Shown here: positions 17,105 to 26,323 of the stretch, piece after piece
How the letters are laid out: each line of letters begins with the position of its first letter
Position numbering within the stretch: the stretch's first letter is position 1
DNA from: Mycolicibacterium austroafricanum
Lineage (GTDB): Bacteria > Actinomycetota > Actinomycetes > Mycobacteriales > Mycobacteriaceae
Length of the DNA stretch: 64,000 nucleotides
Assembly: GCF_902705885.1 (NCBI RefSeq)
Contig: NZ_CACSIP010000076.1
Coordinates: 102,305-166,304 of the forward strand
Direction: 5' to 3'
The notes under the pieces: generated by a model
The model's input: only the letters and a program-made list of their open reading frames with translations
Told to the model about the DNA's origin: nothing
Databases searched by the model: none
Program-made: the position numbers and the translations under genes

Positions 17105-20100
17105 CTATACCCCGGCAGGCACCCTGGCGCCGGACCGCATCTCCTGACGCAGCGTGTTGAACTCCGAGATGGTGCGGGTCGCGACGGTGGCGACCGGACG
17201 GGCATTGCGGCCGGTCGCCTCGGTCTTGGACACCATCACCACACTGTCGATGTAGGGCTGGATCGTCGTCGCGTTCTGCACCGTCGCCACGATCACCAGC
17301 TGGAAACCGAACTTGCGGAACGCCTGCAGCGCCTGCTGGGCAAACTGCGGATCCGACTTGGAGAAGGCCTCGTCGAGCATCAGCTGCGCAAACACCGGCC
17401 GGTTCGCTTCGTTCGTTCCCGCGTCACCGGGCGCCGCAAGGTTGAAGCTCAGCGCGCCGGCCAGACAGAACGCCATCAGCTTCTCCTGCTCGCCCCCGGA
17501 ATTGTCCCCGGCGTTGCTGTGCGTACGGATCAGCTCGTCGGTGCTGACATCCCATTCCGCGCAGTCGAAGGTGAAGCGGTTGCGCACATCCAGGGCATCC
17601 CGCGTCCACGCCCTGTCCTCCGGCGCCGCCGACGCCAACCGGTTGCGCAACCGCAGGATGTCGGCGTACTGGTCCAGGATCGCCTGCTTGTCCCCCAACC
17701 CCACCTCGGCGATGCGCCGCGAGATTGCCCGCACGATCTCTGTCAGCTCCGACACCGCCGCCAGCGCCCGCGGGGTGGCCCGCAGCGTCAACCGGGTACC
17801 GCGATTGAACTCCACCGCGCCCAGGCCTGTGTTCACCCGGTCGATCTGCTCGCTGATCCGCCGCGCCTCCTGCTCGGCCACCCGGTGCAACGTCAGGATG
17901 GCATCCGGGGCCTGCTCGGTGACCAGCCGCATCATCCGCTCGTAGGCCTCCGGCAGTTCCCGCTCGTCGATGTGGCGGCACAGCGCCACGTAGTCGTGCA
18001 CCCGCTCGTCGAAATCGTCCGAGTCGTTCGGCACCGCGTCCGGGAAGGCGGTGTCGAACGTGTTGAGGATGCGGGCCAGCTCGTCGTAGGACCGCCGCCG
18101 GCTCTCCCGCAGCTGTTCGCGTTCCCGCTTGATCGCGGCGAAGAGCGCCTCCCGGTGCGGCTCGGGGTTGAGCAGCTCCAACGACACCGGGATCTGCGCG
18201 GCGTAGCGGTTCAGCAACTCGGTCAACGGTTCGGACACGAATCGAGGCTCGTCGCGCGAGCGCCCATCGGCCGCCGGCGCCAACCGCTCGGACAGCTCCA
18301 GCAGCTGGGTCCGGCGCCCGTCCAGATCGTCGCGACGGGTCTGCACCGCGCCCCGGCGTGTCATCAGTTTCTGGATCTGCGACCAGCATTCGTCGGCGCG
18401 GGCGTTCAACGCCTCGATGTCGGGATGCTCGGCGAGCAGCAGTTCGTACTGTTCGCGCAGCCGGTCGGCGTGCCCGTCGGCGGTCTCGATGTCGATCTGG
18501 CTCCACTGCGGGTACTGCTCGCAGATCGCCTTGCACGCCGCGGCGCGGTCGCGCCACTGCTGGCGCTGGGCGGCGATCTCGTCGGCCGCGCGGCGCGCCT
18601 TCTGATAGGTCTCCTCCGCGGCGGCCAGATCCATGGTCAGCGCGTTGATCTTGGCCGACACGTCGCCCTGGTACAGGTACTCCGACTGTTTGAGGGGACG
18701 CCGGTCGTCCTTGATCGCCAGCCGGTCGGAGTCCTTGTACAAGCCGGTGTCGGTGACTGCGCGGCGGAACCGGCTGAACACCTCGGGGGTGTCGACGCAG
18801 ATGTGGTCACCGGCGCTGCTGACGATGTCGACCGCCTCGGCGGCGCACGGGTGTGTCGGATCGACCGTGAACAGCTTGCCTGCCAACGTGTTCGGCTCGG
18901 GCTCACCGGGCACGGCGCCGAACGAGTTGACGCGGACATGGTGCAGGGCCAGCCGGCCGCGCATGTTGGTGTCGTTGACGAACCGCAGCACCTTGGCGTG
19001 GTGCCGGTCGGGGACCAGCAAGCGCAGACCGGCGCCGCGCAGCACCTTCTCCACCGCGACCCGCCACCGGTTCTGCTCCGGCCGCAGGTCCATCAGCTCG
19101 GCGACGTAGGGGAGTTCGGTAGCCTCGACACCGATTGCGGCGCAGATGTGTTCGCGCATCGTCAGCGCGAACTCCGGCAGCGCCGACCCGACGTGCTCGA
19201 CGCGTTTGAGTTCCTTGGCGGCCTCATCACGGGTGATGCGGGCCGCCTTCTGGGCGTACTCGGCGTCGGTGGAGGCTTCCCGGTTGCGTTCCACCCGGGC
19301 CAGCAGCTCGGTGGCCTGGGCGAGCAACTCCTCGCGCAGGTTCCAGAACTCGTCGGCGCTGTCCGGGATGTCGAGGCCTTGGGCGGCGAGTAGATCCTCG
19401 TAGCCGTTGCGGCGCCGCGACACCTGCTCGGCCTCGGTCTCGGCGGCGGTGACCTGCGACTGCAGCGGGCCGATGCTGGAGCTGGTCCCGCTGATCTGGG
19501 CGTTGAGCGAATCCGCTTCGGCCTTTGCCAGATTCAACGACCGGGTGACGTCCTCGTATTCATTGTCGAGCTGGTCGACGGTGGTGTCCAAGGTCGCGAT
19601 CTGCGTGGGGCACTGCGCCAACCGGACATGATCGGTGAACGCCCGCACCATGGGCGCGTCGACCAGATCTATGATCCCCAGATCCGAGGACTCCGAGGCG
19701 TAGCGCTGCTGGATGGTCTCGATATCGCCGAGGATCTTGCGTTTGCGCTGCGCGACGGCCAGCAGCTCGCGGGCTTCCACCAGCGGGTCGATCTGCTTGA
19801 GCGCCTCCGGCAGCCGGGCCAGGCTGCCCGGCTCGTCGAGCATGAACTCCCGGACGAACTGTTCCAGTCCGCCAACACTTTTCAGCGACTTGGCCTTGCC
19901 CAGCAGCTGCTGGGCGGCATCGGAGGCGCGGATGCCGATGGTCGCGTACAGCTGGGCCAGGTACTGCGACTCGACCTTCGTGGTGAACCGCCAGCCGTCA
20001 CACTTGAACACGCCGGTGTCGAAGCGGCCCGCGGCCCAGCGGTTGCACACGTCCTCGATGTCGAGGTCGCCGTCCCCGAGGACGAAGCGGCTCGACGAGT

Positions 20101-20509
20101 CCGAACGGGATTCCCCGGTCAGCCATTTGAGCACCAGGCCGGTGACGGTGCGTCCGGAGTCGCCGGCGTAGGTGACCGCGACGGCCGACCAGGCGGTGCC
20201 CTCGCCGCGCAGATACATCACCCGGCTGGTGCCGCCGTCGCTGCGTTGCCCCCATGCGCCGCGCACGTACTTGTCGACGGTGCGCCGGCCGGCACTGGAT
20301 CCGGCGGCGGTGTTGTCGCCGGAGGCGTTGAAGTTGCGCCGGTTGAACGGCAGAAAGCCCAGCGAAATCGCGTCCAGCAGTGAGGATTTACCACTTCCGG
20401 AGGCGCCCGCGATCAGCGCTCCGCCCGCGCTGAACGGAATCGAGTGGTACCCGTCGAACACGCCCCAGTTGATGACCTGCAGCCGGGACAGATGGAACTG
20501 CTCAGTCAT
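17105..20509 (-). CDS. jetC: JetC: SMC/MukB-like ATPase of a Wadjet/Mks system
   Basis: 1134 residues from MTEQFHLSRL. N-terminal Walker A GASGSGKS at 35-42, long coiled-coil arms (helical Glu/Gln/Arg/Ala-rich stretches around 270-460 and 630-880) with a hinge-like globular region between, C-terminal ABC signature NSGGEQEK near 1003 and Walker B QLMLDEAFSKSD near 1044. The gene overlaps jetB by eight bases. Wadjet condensins extrude DNA loops and, together with JetD, cut small circular DNA; the Mks condensins are close relatives that act on the chromosome. No jetD follows: the next feature is a palindrome and then a convergent MBL gene. Confidence 0.88.
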   Translation of the reverse strand: MTEQFHLSRLQVINWGVFDGYHSIPFSAGGALIAGASGSGKSSLLDAISLGFLPFNRRNFNASGDNTAAGSSAGRRTVDKYVRGAWGQRSDGGTSRVMYLRGEGTAWSAVAVTYAGDSGRTVTGLVLKWLTGESRSDSSSRFVLGDGDLDIEDVCNRWAAGRFDTGVFKCDGWRFTTKVESQYLAQLYATIGIRASDAAQQLLGKAKSLKSVGGLEQFVREFMLDEPGSLARLPEALKQIDPLVEARELLAVAQRKRKILGDIETIQQRYASESSDLGIIDLVDAPMVRAFTDHVRLAQCPTQIATLDTTVDQLDNEYEDVTRSLNLAKAEADSLNAQISGTSSSIGPLQSQVTAAETEAEQVSRRRNGYEDLLAAQGLDIPDSADEFWNLREELLAQATELLARVERNREASTDAEYAQKAARITRDEAAKELKRVEHVGSALPEFALTMREHICAAIGVEATELPYVAELMDLRPEQNRWRVAVEKVLRGAGLRLLVPDRHHAKVLRFVNDTNMRGRLALHHVRVNSFGAVPGEPEPNTLAGKLFTVDPTHPCAAEAVDIVSSAGDHICVDTPEVFSRFRRAVTDTGLYKDSDRLAIKDDRRPLKQSEYLYQGDVSAKINALTMDLAAAEETYQKARRAADEIAAQRQQWRDRAAACKAICEQYPQWSQIDIETADGHADRLREQYELLLAEHPDIEALNARADECWSQIQKLMTRRGAVQTRRDDLDGRRTQLLELSERLAPAADGRSRDEPRFVSEPLTELLNRYAAQIPVSLELLNPEPHREALFAAIKREREQLRESRRRSYDELARILNTFDTAFPDAVPNDSDDFDERVHDYVALCRHIDERELPEAYERMMRLVTEQAPDAILTLHRVAEQEARRISEQIDRVNTGLGAVEFNRGTRLTLRATPRALAAVSELTEIVRAISRRIAEVGLGDKQAILDQYADILRLRNRLASAAPEDRAWTRDALDVRNRFTFDCAEWDVSTDELIRTHSNAGDNSGGEQEKLMAFCLAGALSFNLAAPGDAGTNEANRPVFAQLMLDEAFSKSDPQFAQQALQAFRKFGFQLVIVATVQNATTIQPYIDSVVMVSKTEATGRNARPVATVATRTISEFNTLRQEMRSGARVPAGV

Positions 20510-21212
20510 CGATCGCAACTTCTTCCTGGTCCTGCGGGCTTTCGCCGCGCATCAGCAGCTCGAACTGCTGTTGGAGCTCGGTGATGACCGAGGCGGTCAT
20601 GATCGCGGAGATCACCGGGCTGATGGTGTAGCTGTCCTCGTCGTCGCGGCTGCGGCGCAGGATCTCCAGCCCGGCGAGCCGGGCGATGGCACCGTCGACG
20701 CGCGCGGTGAACGTGACCGCGTCGCGGTCGGTGTCGTTGAGCACGCCGGAGAACAATCCGTGCATCTCCTCCCGGCTGATCAGCACCGCCTGCCCGCCCG
20801 AGGCGCGCATCATCTGCGCCAGGTGCAGCGCCAGGATGGAGTCGTAGGTGCCCAGCGGCTCGCGGCGCAGAAGCTTGATGCCCCTGGCGGATTCGTAGCG
20901 GGCCTGCTCGACGAAGGCCACTGCGTCCGTTTCGAAGGCTCCGTCGACGACGCGCAGCATCAGGTCGAGCTCGGAGAGCCGGACACTGAGCTGGTCGCGG
21001 TACTCGAGCACCCAGCGGTAGACGTCGGCGTCGGTTTCGGCGCTGATGTAGCGACGGGTCAGCAGGTGCTGCAGCGCCCAGCAGGCACGGTCGGGCAGCT
21101 CGGAGACGTCCCCGTCGAAGCGTGGCCTGCGCTGGTGCGGCGGCCGGGTGGTGGAGTCCACCTCCGGCAGCTGCGAGAACGCGGCGAAGTCGGCTTCGTG
21201 GTCGGTCGTCAC
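20502..21212 (-). CDS. jetB: JetB: small kleisin-associated subunit (DUF4194)
   Basis: 236 residues from a GTG at 21212 whose GTGA overlaps the jetA stop by four bases. A longer reading extends upstream but passes through jetA and has unnatural composition. The central part (ALQHLLTRRYISAETDADVYRWVLEYRDQL... GTYDSILALHLAQMM... LISREEMHGLF) is typical of DUF4194/MksE-like proteins, with two winged-helix domains that bind the kleisin. An acidic tail (SPQDQEEVAIDD) ends it. Confidence 0.85.
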   Translation of the reverse strand: MTTDHEADFAAFSQLPEVDSTTRPPHQRRPRFDGDVSELPDRACWALQHLLTRRYISAETDADVYRWVLEYRDQLSVRLSELDLMLRVVDGAFETDAVAFVEQARYESARGIKLLRREPLGTYDSILALHLAQMMRASGGQAVLISREEMHGLFSGVLNDTDRDAVTFTARVDGAIARLAGLEILRRSRDDEDSYTISPVISAIMTASVITELQQQFELLMRGESPQDQEEVAIDD

Positions 21213-22678
21213 TGTGCTGCTCCGACGAGGGTGGAGATCGGCTCGGTGAACATCAGATGCGGGACCTCGATTTCGCGGTCGTGGCCGTCGAGCGAGCGGA
21301 ACCGGACCGTGCTGGACGTGCAGACCTCCGCCGCGGTGGGTTGCTTGAGCGCCCAGGACCACAGCACGATGACGTGGCCCAGGTACGCGGCCTCCAGCAG
21401 CCCGACCGCGTCCGGGAGAGACACCGGACCGTTGGTGAGCGCGGAGTTGATGGTGTCCGACATCGCCGGCGCGTCGACCTGGGTGGTCAGGGCGGCGAAG
21501 CTGGTCAGGTCGATCTCGGTGCCGCCTGGCTGGGCCGGTCTGGGGTTGGACAGGTCCCCGATCTTGAAGCTGAGCGCACCGACCGAGCTGATCGCGTGCC
21601 GGGCCAACGGGACGTCGATGTCCAGCCGGGAATCGGTCAGCGAGGTCTTGAGCAGGCCGCGCGCTGCGCCGATCGCCTCGTTGAGCTGACGGGCCAACCC
21701 GCGGCTCTGCTCCAGCGTGCCGAACGCGGTGAACCGCTTGACCCGCTGGGCGCAGCGCTGCTGGATCCGTTCGACCTCGTCGATCTGGTGGCCGACCAGC
21801 TCGAAGAATTCGGCCATCACCTTGCGCAGCGCCGGATCCAGGTCCGGCAGCGCCTCGGCGACCGCGGCCACGTCGGCCTCGAATTCGGCGCGCTGGTCGG
21901 GGTCGTTGATCATCCGCAGGAACGCGCGGTGGGAGTCGCGGCCCTGGGAGTCCCACGCCGCCTGGTAGTCGGTGTACATCTGGCGCTGCCGGTCGCGGTA
22001 GGCGAGGTTGCTGTCGATGGGGTCGTCGAGGGCGGCGGTGGCCTGCTCGATCATCGTGCCGTACTGGCCGATGTCGGTGATCAGCCGTTCCATCTGCAGG
22101 GCGATGGCGCGGGCCTCGTCGTAGGAGTCGGTGACATCCGGGGCGGGCCGCTCCCCGGCGTCGAGTTCGTCGAGTTCGGCCTGCAGCAGCGTGATCTCGG
22201 CCTCGATGTGCTTGCGGACGCGTGCCGGGTCGTTGCCGACGCGCACGGCCACCTGCTTGAGCCGGGAGGCGATGCCGTTGATCGAGCCGCCGGTGGCGAT
22301 GGTGTCGTTGCGCCGCATCCCGCGGACGAAGTCCAGCGCGCGGCGCGCGTCCTGGGTCAGGTAGCAGATGTTCTGGTCGTGGCGCTGGGCTCGGGTGTCC
22401 ACGATGCGGTGCAGCCAGCCCTGGCTGGCCCAGGACTTGATCAACGCCAGCCCGGACTGCCCGTCGGGATGGTCGAGCTCGGCGAGGTCTTGCTCGAGCC
22501 GCACCACCAACTCGGTCTCGGGGACGGCGCCGCCGATGAGGTGGCGCTCCATCAGCGTCGCGTACAGCCCCAGATTCAGCGTGGCCAGCAGCCGCAGCGC
22601 GCGGGATCCCTGCACGTCACGGTTGAGTTCGAGCAGCTCAGCGGCCGACAGCGCAGCGCCGTCGGGGGTTCCGTCCAC
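21209..22678 (-). CDS. jetA: JetA: kleisin-like subunit (DUF3375)
   Basis: 489 residues, GTG start at 22678. It matches the DUF3375/MksF kleisin family in size and helical content (ALRLLATLNLGLYATLMERHL at the N-terminus, repeated helical segments in the middle, a short beta-rich winged-helix-like C-terminus ending IEVPHLMFTEPISTLVGAAQ). The kleisin bridges the JetC heads. It is first in the jetA-jetB-jetC operon, with four- and eight-base overlaps showing translational coupling. Confidence 0.85.
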   Translation of the reverse strand: MDGTPDGAALSAAELLELNRDVQGSRALRLLATLNLGLYATLMERHLIGGAVPETELVVRLEQDLAELDHPDGQSGLALIKSWASQGWLHRIVDTRAQRHDQNICYLTQDARRALDFVRGMRRNDTIATGGSINGIASRLKQVAVRVGNDPARVRKHIEAEITLLQAELDELDAGERPAPDVTDSYDEARAIALQMERLITDIGQYGTMIEQATAALDDPIDSNLAYRDRQRQMYTDYQAAWDSQGRDSHRAFLRMINDPDQRAEFEADVAAVAEALPDLDPALRKVMAEFFELVGHQIDEVERIQQRCAQRVKRFTAFGTLEQSRGLARQLNEAIGAARGLLKTSLTDSRLDIDVPLARHAISSVGALSFKIGDLSNPRPAQPGGTEIDLTSFAALTTQVDAPAMSDTINSALTNGPVSLPDAVGLLEAAYLGHVIVLWSWALKQPTAAEVCTSSTVRFRSLDGHDREIEVPHLMFTEPISTLVGAAQ

Positions 22679-22763
22679 GTGGGCTCCTCGATGCGTCTGG
22701 CGTCTTCGTCGGACGGTCCAAGATAGGTCACCGCGCCGACACGGGCGGCGCAGGGGTGAGGGG

Positions 22764-23357
22764 TCAGCACAGCCTGTCGTCGAGCACCGACAGTGCCTGC
22801 TCGAGCGCGGCCTGGGGCAGCGGGATGCCGTGTGAAGTCACCATGATCACGCCGACGATGGCGCTGGCCATGACCTGACGCTCCTGCTCGTCGGCAGGGC
22901 CGTCGGGCCGTCGCAGCAGTGCCGTGGCGACGAGGTCGGCCAGCCGAAGGTAGGCCGAGTACACCAGCCCGCGCGCCTCGGGGACCGTGTAGAGGATCCG
23001 CTGACCGGTGAGGGCATCCTCGCGCTGGTCTGGGTCCAGCGACCCGAACACCGAGGTGACGGCGTGGCGATACGCCCGGACGTAACCGAGGTTGGCAGGG
23101 GCGTTGACGAAAGCCTCGACGATGGGCGAGATGTGGTCGTCGGACAACAGCAGCCCCTCTTTGCCGCCGAAATACCGGTACAGCGTGCGGGGTGACACCT
23201 CGGCGGCCGCGGCAATCTGTTCGACGGTGGTGTCGGCGTACCCTTGCTGCTCGAACAGGCGGAACGCCTCGCGGCGAATCGCCAGGCGGGTTCGCGTCTT
23301 CTTGCGCTCTCGGAGGCCTCCCGAGCGGTCTGACGACGCCGGATCAGTGCTGTTCAT
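22764..23357 (-). CDS. TetR/AcrR-family regulator
   Basis: 197 residues. Clear N-terminal helix-turn-helix: RLAIRREAFRLFEQQGYADT followed by TVEQIAAAAEVSPRTLYRYF (about 22-62). The C-terminal domain is helical and its ligand is not recognisable. It lies 86 bases upstream of jetA on the same strand; whether it regulates jetABC is not shown by the sequence. Confidence 0.88.
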   Translation of the reverse strand: MNSTDPASSDRSGGLRERKKTRTRLAIRREAFRLFEQQGYADTTVEQIAAAAEVSPRTLYRYFGGKEGLLLSDDHISPIVEAFVNAPANLGYVRAYRHAVTSVFGSLDPDQREDALTGQRILYTVPEARGLVYSAYLRLADLVATALLRRPDGPADEQERQVMASAIVGVIMVTSHGIPLPQAALEQALSVLDDRLC

Positions 23358-23488
23358 CAGCGGGCGACGCTATCGGAAAGCAGCTCACCGTGCGCGCGCT
23401 TCAGTGCAGCTGCGTCGGCAGCGCACGTTCGGTAGCGCCGCATCGGGGTGCCTGAAACGGGCACCGCCCGGCGACGTCGACCCACGCC

Positions 23489-23794
23489 TCACTCCTTCTT
23501 GAGCATCCATGCCGGGATCCAGTGCGTCACCAGGTCGCACCTGGGACCGTGGCTGACCGGGTAGCTGACCAGTCCCCACCAATGGCCCTGCTCGCACATT
23601 CCCCAGCGGGTCAGTTCGCCGCGGACCACCTTGTGCATCTGCAACCCGAACGGGTGGTACCGGCCGTGGCTGTGCGGTTCGCGGGGGAACAGCGCGGCCA
23701 GATCCACCAGTACGTCCTGCGGTGGGTCGACCGCGCGGAAGACCACGGGGGTCGGCTGACCGCCGTGGCCGATGCTCTGCAGATCACCCACCAC
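23489..23794 (-). CDS. Small hypothetical protein rich in His/Trp
   Basis: 101 residues from a GTG at 23794 (or 23791); a longer frame to 23893 begins with a low-complexity Arg/Thr leader that looks non-coding. Features: DLAALFPREPHSHGRYHPFGLQMHKVVRGELTRW followed by two cysteines (MCEQGHWW; GPRCD) and a C-terminal HWIPAWMLKKE. I do not recognise the family. The His/Cys/Trp-rich core suggests a small domain that may bind a metal or a partner. An inverted repeat overlaps its start. Confidence 0.55.
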   Translation of the reverse strand: MVGDLQSIGHGGQPTPVVFRAVDPPQDVLVDLAALFPREPHSHGRYHPFGLQMHKVVRGELTRWGMCEQGHWWGLVSYPVSHGPRCDLVTHWIPAWMLKKE

Positions 23795-23820
23795 TCGATC
23801 ATATGTTCGACTGGATCGAG
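23794..23820. promoter_or_regulatory. Inverted repeat at the start of the small gene
   Basis: CTCGATC at 23794-23800 and GATCGAG at 23814-23820, 13 bases apart, immediately upstream of the GTG of the small His/Trp-rich protein gene. A possible operator; the bound protein is unknown. Confidence 0.4.
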
Positions 23821-23966
23821 TGCGGTGTCGAAGCGGCGGAATCGTAGAAGTGGTACGGCGCGGCTGTTCAGCGATCCGTTGCCTCGTGTTCACCAGCTGA
23901 CCGCCCTGCCATCACTCGCTCGCGCCAGGGTGGCTCGACGCAACGGCACAACTGAAGAGGTGACGC

Positions 23967-26300
23967 ATGACGGGGAATGTGGTGCGAGCGGCGACCGCGG
24001 TGACGGTCACAGCGCTGATGGTGGTCAGCTGCAGTACCGACAGCCAGGACGATGCCACTGATTCGCCGGCACCCGACACGCCACGCGCCACCTCGCCGAT
24101 CGACTGGAACCTGCCGGCGGCCCAGCGCTTCCACCGCACGTCGACCTACCCGGTGTACCTCAACAAGCCCACCGGGGAACCCGTCGAGGACGAGACCGTC
24201 GCCGAGATCTCCACGGTCACCCCCGACGGGAACACCGTCATCTACACCGACGCCGCCGCCAAACGCATCGGGTTTCTCGACGTGCGGAACCCCGCGCAAC
24301 CCGTTGGCCTGGGCACACTTTCGCTGAGTGAACTCGGCAATGCCGACGACCAGCCCACCTCGGTGGCCGCCGTCGGCGAGTTCGTCCTGGTGGTCGTCGA
24401 CACCACCGGTGGTGACTTCCCCAACCCGTCAGGGCGCGTCGACGTGGTGCGGGTGGGCGACCGGACCCGGGTGCACAGCATCGACCTGAGCGGGCAACCG
24501 GATTCGATCGCGATCAGCCCGGACGGGTCGTTCGCCGCGATCGCCATGGAGAACCAGCGCGACGAGGAGTTCACCCCGCCCGGCGGAGAGGAGGGGGACC
24601 TGCCGCAACCGCCGACGGGTTTTGTGCAACTCATCGATCTCGCGGGCGCCCCCACGGGCTGGACGCCGCGCCGGGTCGACTTCGACGTCGAGCAGGCCCG
24701 CGCCGCCGGACTCGACACCCCGGAGGACCTCGAGCCGGAGTACGTCAGCATCAACTCCCGCGGCCAGATCGCGGTCACGCTGCAGGAGAACAACGGCATC
24801 GCGGTGATCGACGGGCGCACCGGCGAGGTGACCCGGATCTTCTCCGCCGGAACCCGATCCGTCGACGGCATCGACACCGCCGAGGACGGCACGATCGACC
24901 AGACCGGCTCGATCCCGGACTCCCCGCGCGAGCCGGACGCGCTCGGCTGGATCGGCGACGACCACGTGGCCACCGCCAACGAGGGTGACTGGAAGGGCGG
25001 TACTCGCGGCTGGACGATCTTCGACGCGAACACCGGCGAGGTGGTCTGGGACGCCGGCAACAGCTTCGAACAACTCGCGGTGCGCGCGGGCCTGCACATC
25101 GAGAGCAGGGCCGAGTCCAAGGGGCCGGAACCGGAAGGCCTGGCGATCACCGAGATCGGCGGTCGACCCACGGCATTGGTGGCCTCGGAGCGCAGCAACT
25201 TCGTCGCCGTCTACGACGTCAGCGACGTGACCTCGCCGCAGTTCCGTCAGCTCCTACCGACCACTCCCGGACCCGAAGGCATCCTGGCGGTTCCGTCCCG
25301 CAACCTGCTGGTCATCTCGTCGGAGGCCGACGACGCCGAGGCCCGGGTGCGCGCCGCGGTCAACCTCTACGGATTCGGCGACGAGTTCGCCGGTGACTCA
25401 ACTCCTTTCCCGTCCATTGTCTCCGGTGACGTCGACGGGGTGCCGATCGGCTGGGGCGCACTCGGCGCACTCAGTGCCGACCCGGCCGACGAGAACCGTC
25501 TCTACACCGCCACCGACATCGCCTACGGGCCGGCTCGGGTGCTCGGCGTGGACGTGGCACAGACACCGGCGTTGATCGACAGCGAGCTGGCGATCACCGA
25601 GGACGGGCAGCCGGTCGCCCTCGACGTCGAAGGCGTCTCGGCGCGACCCGATGGCGGGTTCGTGCTGGCCGTGGAGGGTGAAGAGGGACCCGGCAACGAG
25701 CTGGTGTACGTCGCCGCCGACGGCAGCATCGAGAACCGGGTGCCGCTGCCCGGTGATATCGCCGCCGAGCTGGGTGGTCAGGGAATCGAAGGTGTTGTCG
25801 TAGAGGGTGATACCGCCTGGGTTGCGTTACAGCGCGAGCTCCGCAGCGATCCGCCCGGGGTGGTCCGGATCGGGCGCTACAGTCCTGACGGAGACAGCTG
25901 GGAGTGGTTCGGCTATCAGCTGGATAGCACCGACGTCGAGGGCGACTGGATCGGTTTGTCCGAGATCGCGGTGTACGACGGCGCGCTGCTGGTGCTGGAA
26001 CGGGACAAACTCAACGGCCCCGACGCGCGGGTGAAGGCGATCTACCGGGTGGCGATGCCCGACGGGTCGGGTGTGACGTCGGCAGGGCAAGAGCCACAGG
26101 TTCTTTCGAAGACCCTGGCCCGCGACCTGCTCCCCGACCTCGCGGCGAGCAACGGCTTCGTGCAGGAGAAGGTCGAGGGCTTCGCGATCGCGGGTAACCA
26201 GAACCTCTACGTGGTCACCGACAACGACGGACTCGACGACGCCAACGGCGAGACCGTCTTCCTGGACCTCGGCCCGGCGGGGGAGGCACTCGGCGGGTAG
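23967..26300 (+). CDS. Secreted lipoprotein, beta-propeller plus esterase-like phytase domain
   Basis: 777 residues. Signal peptide with lipobox VVSC and lipidated C22. The first ~480 residues are beta-propeller blades (DGNTVIYTDAAAKRIGFLDV; PDGSFAAIAMENQRDEEF; repeated YVTN-like turns), as in choice-of-anchor/alkaline-phosphatase-like surface proteins. Residues about 490-770 resemble the esterase-like phytase domain (GWGALGALSADPADENRLYTATD ... VEGFAIAGNQNLYVVTDNDGL). Likely attached to the outer face of the membrane and involved in phosphate or ester metabolism, by family only. ATG at 23967 follows GAAGAGGTG. Confidence 0.8.
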   Translation: MTGNVVRAATAVTVTALMVVSCSTDSQDDATDSPAPDTPRATSPIDWNLPAAQRFHRTSTYPVYLNKPTGEPVEDETVAEISTVTPDGNTVIYTDAAAKRIGFLDVRNPAQPVGLGTLSLSELGNADDQPTSVAAVGEFVLVVVDTTGGDFPNPSGRVDVVRVGDRTRVHSIDLSGQPDSIAISPDGSFAAIAMENQRDEEFTPPGGEEGDLPQPPTGFVQLIDLAGAPTGWTPRRVDFDVEQARAAGLDTPEDLEPEYVSINSRGQIAVTLQENNGIAVIDGRTGEVTRIFSAGTRSVDGIDTAEDGTIDQTGSIPDSPREPDALGWIGDDHVATANEGDWKGGTRGWTIFDANTGEVVWDAGNSFEQLAVRAGLHIESRAESKGPEPEGLAITEIGGRPTALVASERSNFVAVYDVSDVTSPQFRQLLPTTPGPEGILAVPSRNLLVISSEADDAEARVRAAVNLYGFGDEFAGDSTPFPSIVSGDVDGVPIGWGALGALSADPADENRLYTATDIAYGPARVLGVDVAQTPALIDSELAITEDGQPVALDVEGVSARPDGGFVLAVEGEEGPGNELVYVAADGSIENRVPLPGDIAAELGGQGIEGVVVEGDTAWVALQRELRSDPPGVVRIGRYSPDGDSWEWFGYQLDSTDVEGDWIGLSEIAVYDGALLVLERDKLNGPDARVKAIYRVAMPDGSGVTSAGQEPQVLSKTLARDLLPDLAASNGFVQEKVEGFAIAGNQNLYVVTDNDGLDDANGETVFLDLGPAGEALGG

Positions 26301-26323
26301 GTCTCAGGAGTACCCCGAAAGGT

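Noticed and set aside
17519..22726. Long plus-strand frames (624 and 534 residues) opposite jetC and jetA
   Set aside because: Antisense shadows of the jet genes with no recognisable motifs and no ribosome site.
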